From: Lacrimispora algidixylanolytica
Lineage (GTDB): Bacteria; Bacillota; Clostridia; Lachnospirales; Lachnospiraceae
Length of the DNA stretch: 64,000 nucleotides
Direction: 5' to 3'
NCBI RefSeq assembly: GCF_003609635.1
Contig: NZ_MCIA01000001.1
Span: forward strand, 408,906 to 472,905
Shown here: piece after piece, positions 62,823 to 64,000 of the stretch
How the letters are laid out: each line of letters begins with the position of its first letter
Numbering within the stretch: position 1 is the first letter of the stretch
Notes under the pieces: generated by a model
Databases searched by the model: none
Told to the model about the DNA's origin: nothing
What the model saw: only the letters and a program-made list of their open reading frames with translations
Translations under genes and position numbers: made by a program

Positions 62823-63215
62823 ATGAAAACATTAAAGTATAGCCGTCAACGGGAATCGATTAAAGCTTGTCTGATGGCAAGGCATGACCACCCCACTGCC
62901 GACGCTCTATACACCGCCATCCGAGAGGATTACCCAAACATCAGCCTCGGTACTGTTTACCGGAACTTAAATCTCCTTGTAGAACTTGGTGAGATACAGA
63001 AGCTGACATGCGGAGACGGTGCAGATCATTTTGATGCCGTCACATCACCACATTATCATTTTGTCTGCAGAACATGTGGGCAGGTGAAGGACCTGCGTCT
63101 CGATACTATGGAGGAAATTAATCATCTGGCCCAGGAATATGCGGATGGCCAGGTGGATAGCCATACCATTTATTTTTATGGTACCTGCAATCAGTGTTTG
63201 AGAAATAATTCTTAA
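62823..63215 (+). CDS. Fur-family regulator, PerR-like
   Basis: The 130-residue protein has the Fur winged helix (HPTADALYTAIREDYPN, then SLGTVYRNLNLLVE). The structural zinc site is CRTC (82, 85) with CNQC (122, 125). Regulatory metal residues HFD (69-71) and HYH (77-79) fit PerR. It probably represses itself and rubrerythrin when peroxide is absent. GGAAGG precedes ATG. Confidence 0.92.
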   Translation: MKTLKYSRQRESIKACLMARHDHPTADALYTAIREDYPNISLGTVYRNLNLLVELGEIQKLTCGDGADHFDAVTSPHYHFVCRTCGQVKDLRLDTMEEINHLAQEYADGQVDSHTIYFYGTCNQCLRNNS

Positions 63216-63221
63216 TAAGAC

Positions 63222-63270
63222 TTGACATCAGGATAAAGTTGTGCTAAATTAATATCAGTAATCATTACTG
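63222..63270 (+). promoter_or_regulatory. Promoter and PerR-type operator of the reverse rubrerythrin gene
   Basis: TTGACA (63222-63227), 17 bases, TAAATT (63245-63250). Five bases on, CAGTAATCATTACTG (63256-63270) is a perfect 7-1-7 palindrome. Core AGTAAnnATTACT is shared with 62777-62791 at almost the same spacing from the -10. Confidence 0.82.
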
Positions 63271-63326
63271 TTTTTGATTGCAACAACATAATAAATAAAA
63301 ATCAAATATAAAGGAGACATGAGATC

Positions 63327-63869
63327 ATGAAGAAATGGGTTTGTACTGTATGCGGTTATGTTCACGAAGGAGAGGCGGCTCCAGAATTTTGTCCAATTTG
63401 TAAAGCTGGTTCTGAAAAGTTCAAATTACAGGATGCAGATATGTCCTGGGCCTGCGAGCATGAAATTGGTGTTGCTCAGGGTTCTCCAGAAGATATTATG
63501 AAGGATTTAAGAGCTAACTTTGAGGGCGAGTGTTCTGAAGTTGGTATGTATCTTGCTATGTCAAGAGCGGCTCACAGAGAAGGATATCCAGAGGTTGGCT
63601 TATACTATGAGAAAGCTGCTTTTGAAGAAGCTGAGCACGCTTCTAAGTTTGCAGAATTACTTGGTGAAGTTGTAACTTCTAGCACAAAGAAGAACCTTGA
63701 ATTAAGAGTTGCTGCTGAAAACGGTGCGACTGCTGGTAAGTTTGATCTTGCAAAACGGGCTAAAGAATTAAATCTTGACGCAATCCATGATACCGTTCAT
63801 GAGATGGCTAAGGATGAAGCTCGTCACGGTAAGGCATTTAAGGGCTTATTGGAGAGATATTTCGGTTAA
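63327..63869 (+). CDS. Reverse rubrerythrin (rubredoxin domain first)
   Basis: The 180-residue protein opens with a rubredoxin-like iron site, C6-x2-C9 and C22-x2-C25 ([18 protein letters not shown]). A ferritin-like four-helix diiron domain follows, with [29 protein letters not shown] and [13 protein letters not shown]. The domain order is the reverse of classic rubrerythrin. Clostridial reverse rubrerythrins reduce peroxide and oxygen with NADH-derived electrons. GGAG lies ten bases before ATG. Directly follows the PerR-like gene with its own operator. Confidence 0.94.
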   Translation: MKKWVCTVCGYVHEGEAAPEFCPICKAGSEKFKLQDADMSWACEHEIGVAQGSPEDIMKDLRANFEGECSEVGMYLAMSRAAHREGYPEVGLYYEKAAFEEAEHASKFAELLGEVVTSSTKKNLELRVAAENGATAGKFDLAKRAKELNLDAIHDTVHEMAKDEARHGKAFKGLLERYFG

Positions 63870-63929
63870 TCGCTCATCCATTTCACATACGAGATCAGCC
63901 AATAGTAATTAATTGTAGGAGGGTTTAAG

Positions 63930-64000
63930 ATGTCAAAATATGCGGGAACAAAAACAGAACAGAATTTAAAGGATGCATTTGCCGGGGAATCTATGGCAAG
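63930..64000 (+). CDS. Rubrerythrin, 5' part only
   Basis: ATG at 63930 follows GGAGGG by seven bases. The visible 23 residues, beginning MSKYAGTKTEQNLKDAFAGE, are the typical start of classic rubrerythrin (ferritin-like domain first). The window ends here. It lies 60 bases after reverse rubrerythrin with no terminator between, so they are likely cotranscribed. Confidence 0.88.
   Translation, partial: MSKYAGTKTEQNLKDAFAGESMA

Overview
The window looks like a chromosomal segment of an anaerobic, spore-forming Clostridia, most likely Lachnospiraceae of the Lacrimispora / Clostridium saccharolyticum kind. The signs are AGGAGG-type ribosome sites, moderate GC, sporulation genes (spoVT, yabP, yabQ, spoIIE), superoxide reductase and rubrerythrins in place of catalase, and five scattered tRNA genes. 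The assignment rests on gene content and order, not on a database search.

Region 1 (1-22 kb) starts with a truncated YhgE/Pip membrane protein and a tRNA-Gly. A dense catabolic island of about 19 kb follows. It holds two paralogous copies of one module: a 12-TM-type permease, a lone HyuA-like (hydantoinase/oxoprolinase A) protein of about 710 residues, and a small HExxH metalloprotein. Each copy has GntR/FadR-family regulators. Between the copies lie two YhcH/YiaL-family proteins, an M28 peptidase, a zinc alcohol dehydrogenase, a DapA-family aldolase, a PanE-like reductase, a cyclase-family hydrolase and an Ldh-family dehydrogenase. Four GntR regulators and clear palindromic or repeated operator candidates suggest two or three substrate-induced operons. 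The substrate is unknown. No HyuB partner is present.

Region 2 (22-34 kb) is mixed: an orphan iron-siderophore-type binding lipoprotein, an aldehyde dehydrogenase, tRNA-Gly, tRNA-Phe, superoxide reductase, a chemoreceptor, tRNA-Leu, an NADH oxidase, tRNA-Tyr, a zeta-toxin-like P-loop protein with an overlapping 59-residue upstream gene, and a GH13 alpha-glucosidase/neopullulanase.

Region 3 (34-48.4 kb, minus strand) is the conserved core block known from Bacillus: pth-mfd-spoVT-mazG-(hup)-rqcP-yabP-yabQ-divIC-spoIIE-tilS-hpt-ftsH. Three things break the Bacillus order: a secreted metallo-beta-lactamase-fold protein, two very small genes, and a membrane-free SpoIIE.

Region 4 (48.4-64 kb) carries a COG2509-type flavoprotein and a small AT-rich accessory patch bounded by two look-alike hairpins. 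It continues with purine salvage (xpt plus a HAD phosphatase), an FKBP/trigger-factor-like lipoprotein, M18 aminopeptidase, D-Tyr-tRNA deacylase, a membrane glycerophosphodiesterase, a small alarmone synthetase, an S1-domain protein and a PHP/LysR pair. It ends in a peroxide-defence unit: a PerR-like regulator, a reverse rubrerythrin and the start of a second rubrerythrin. The first two share a palindrome placed just downstream of near-identical promoters.
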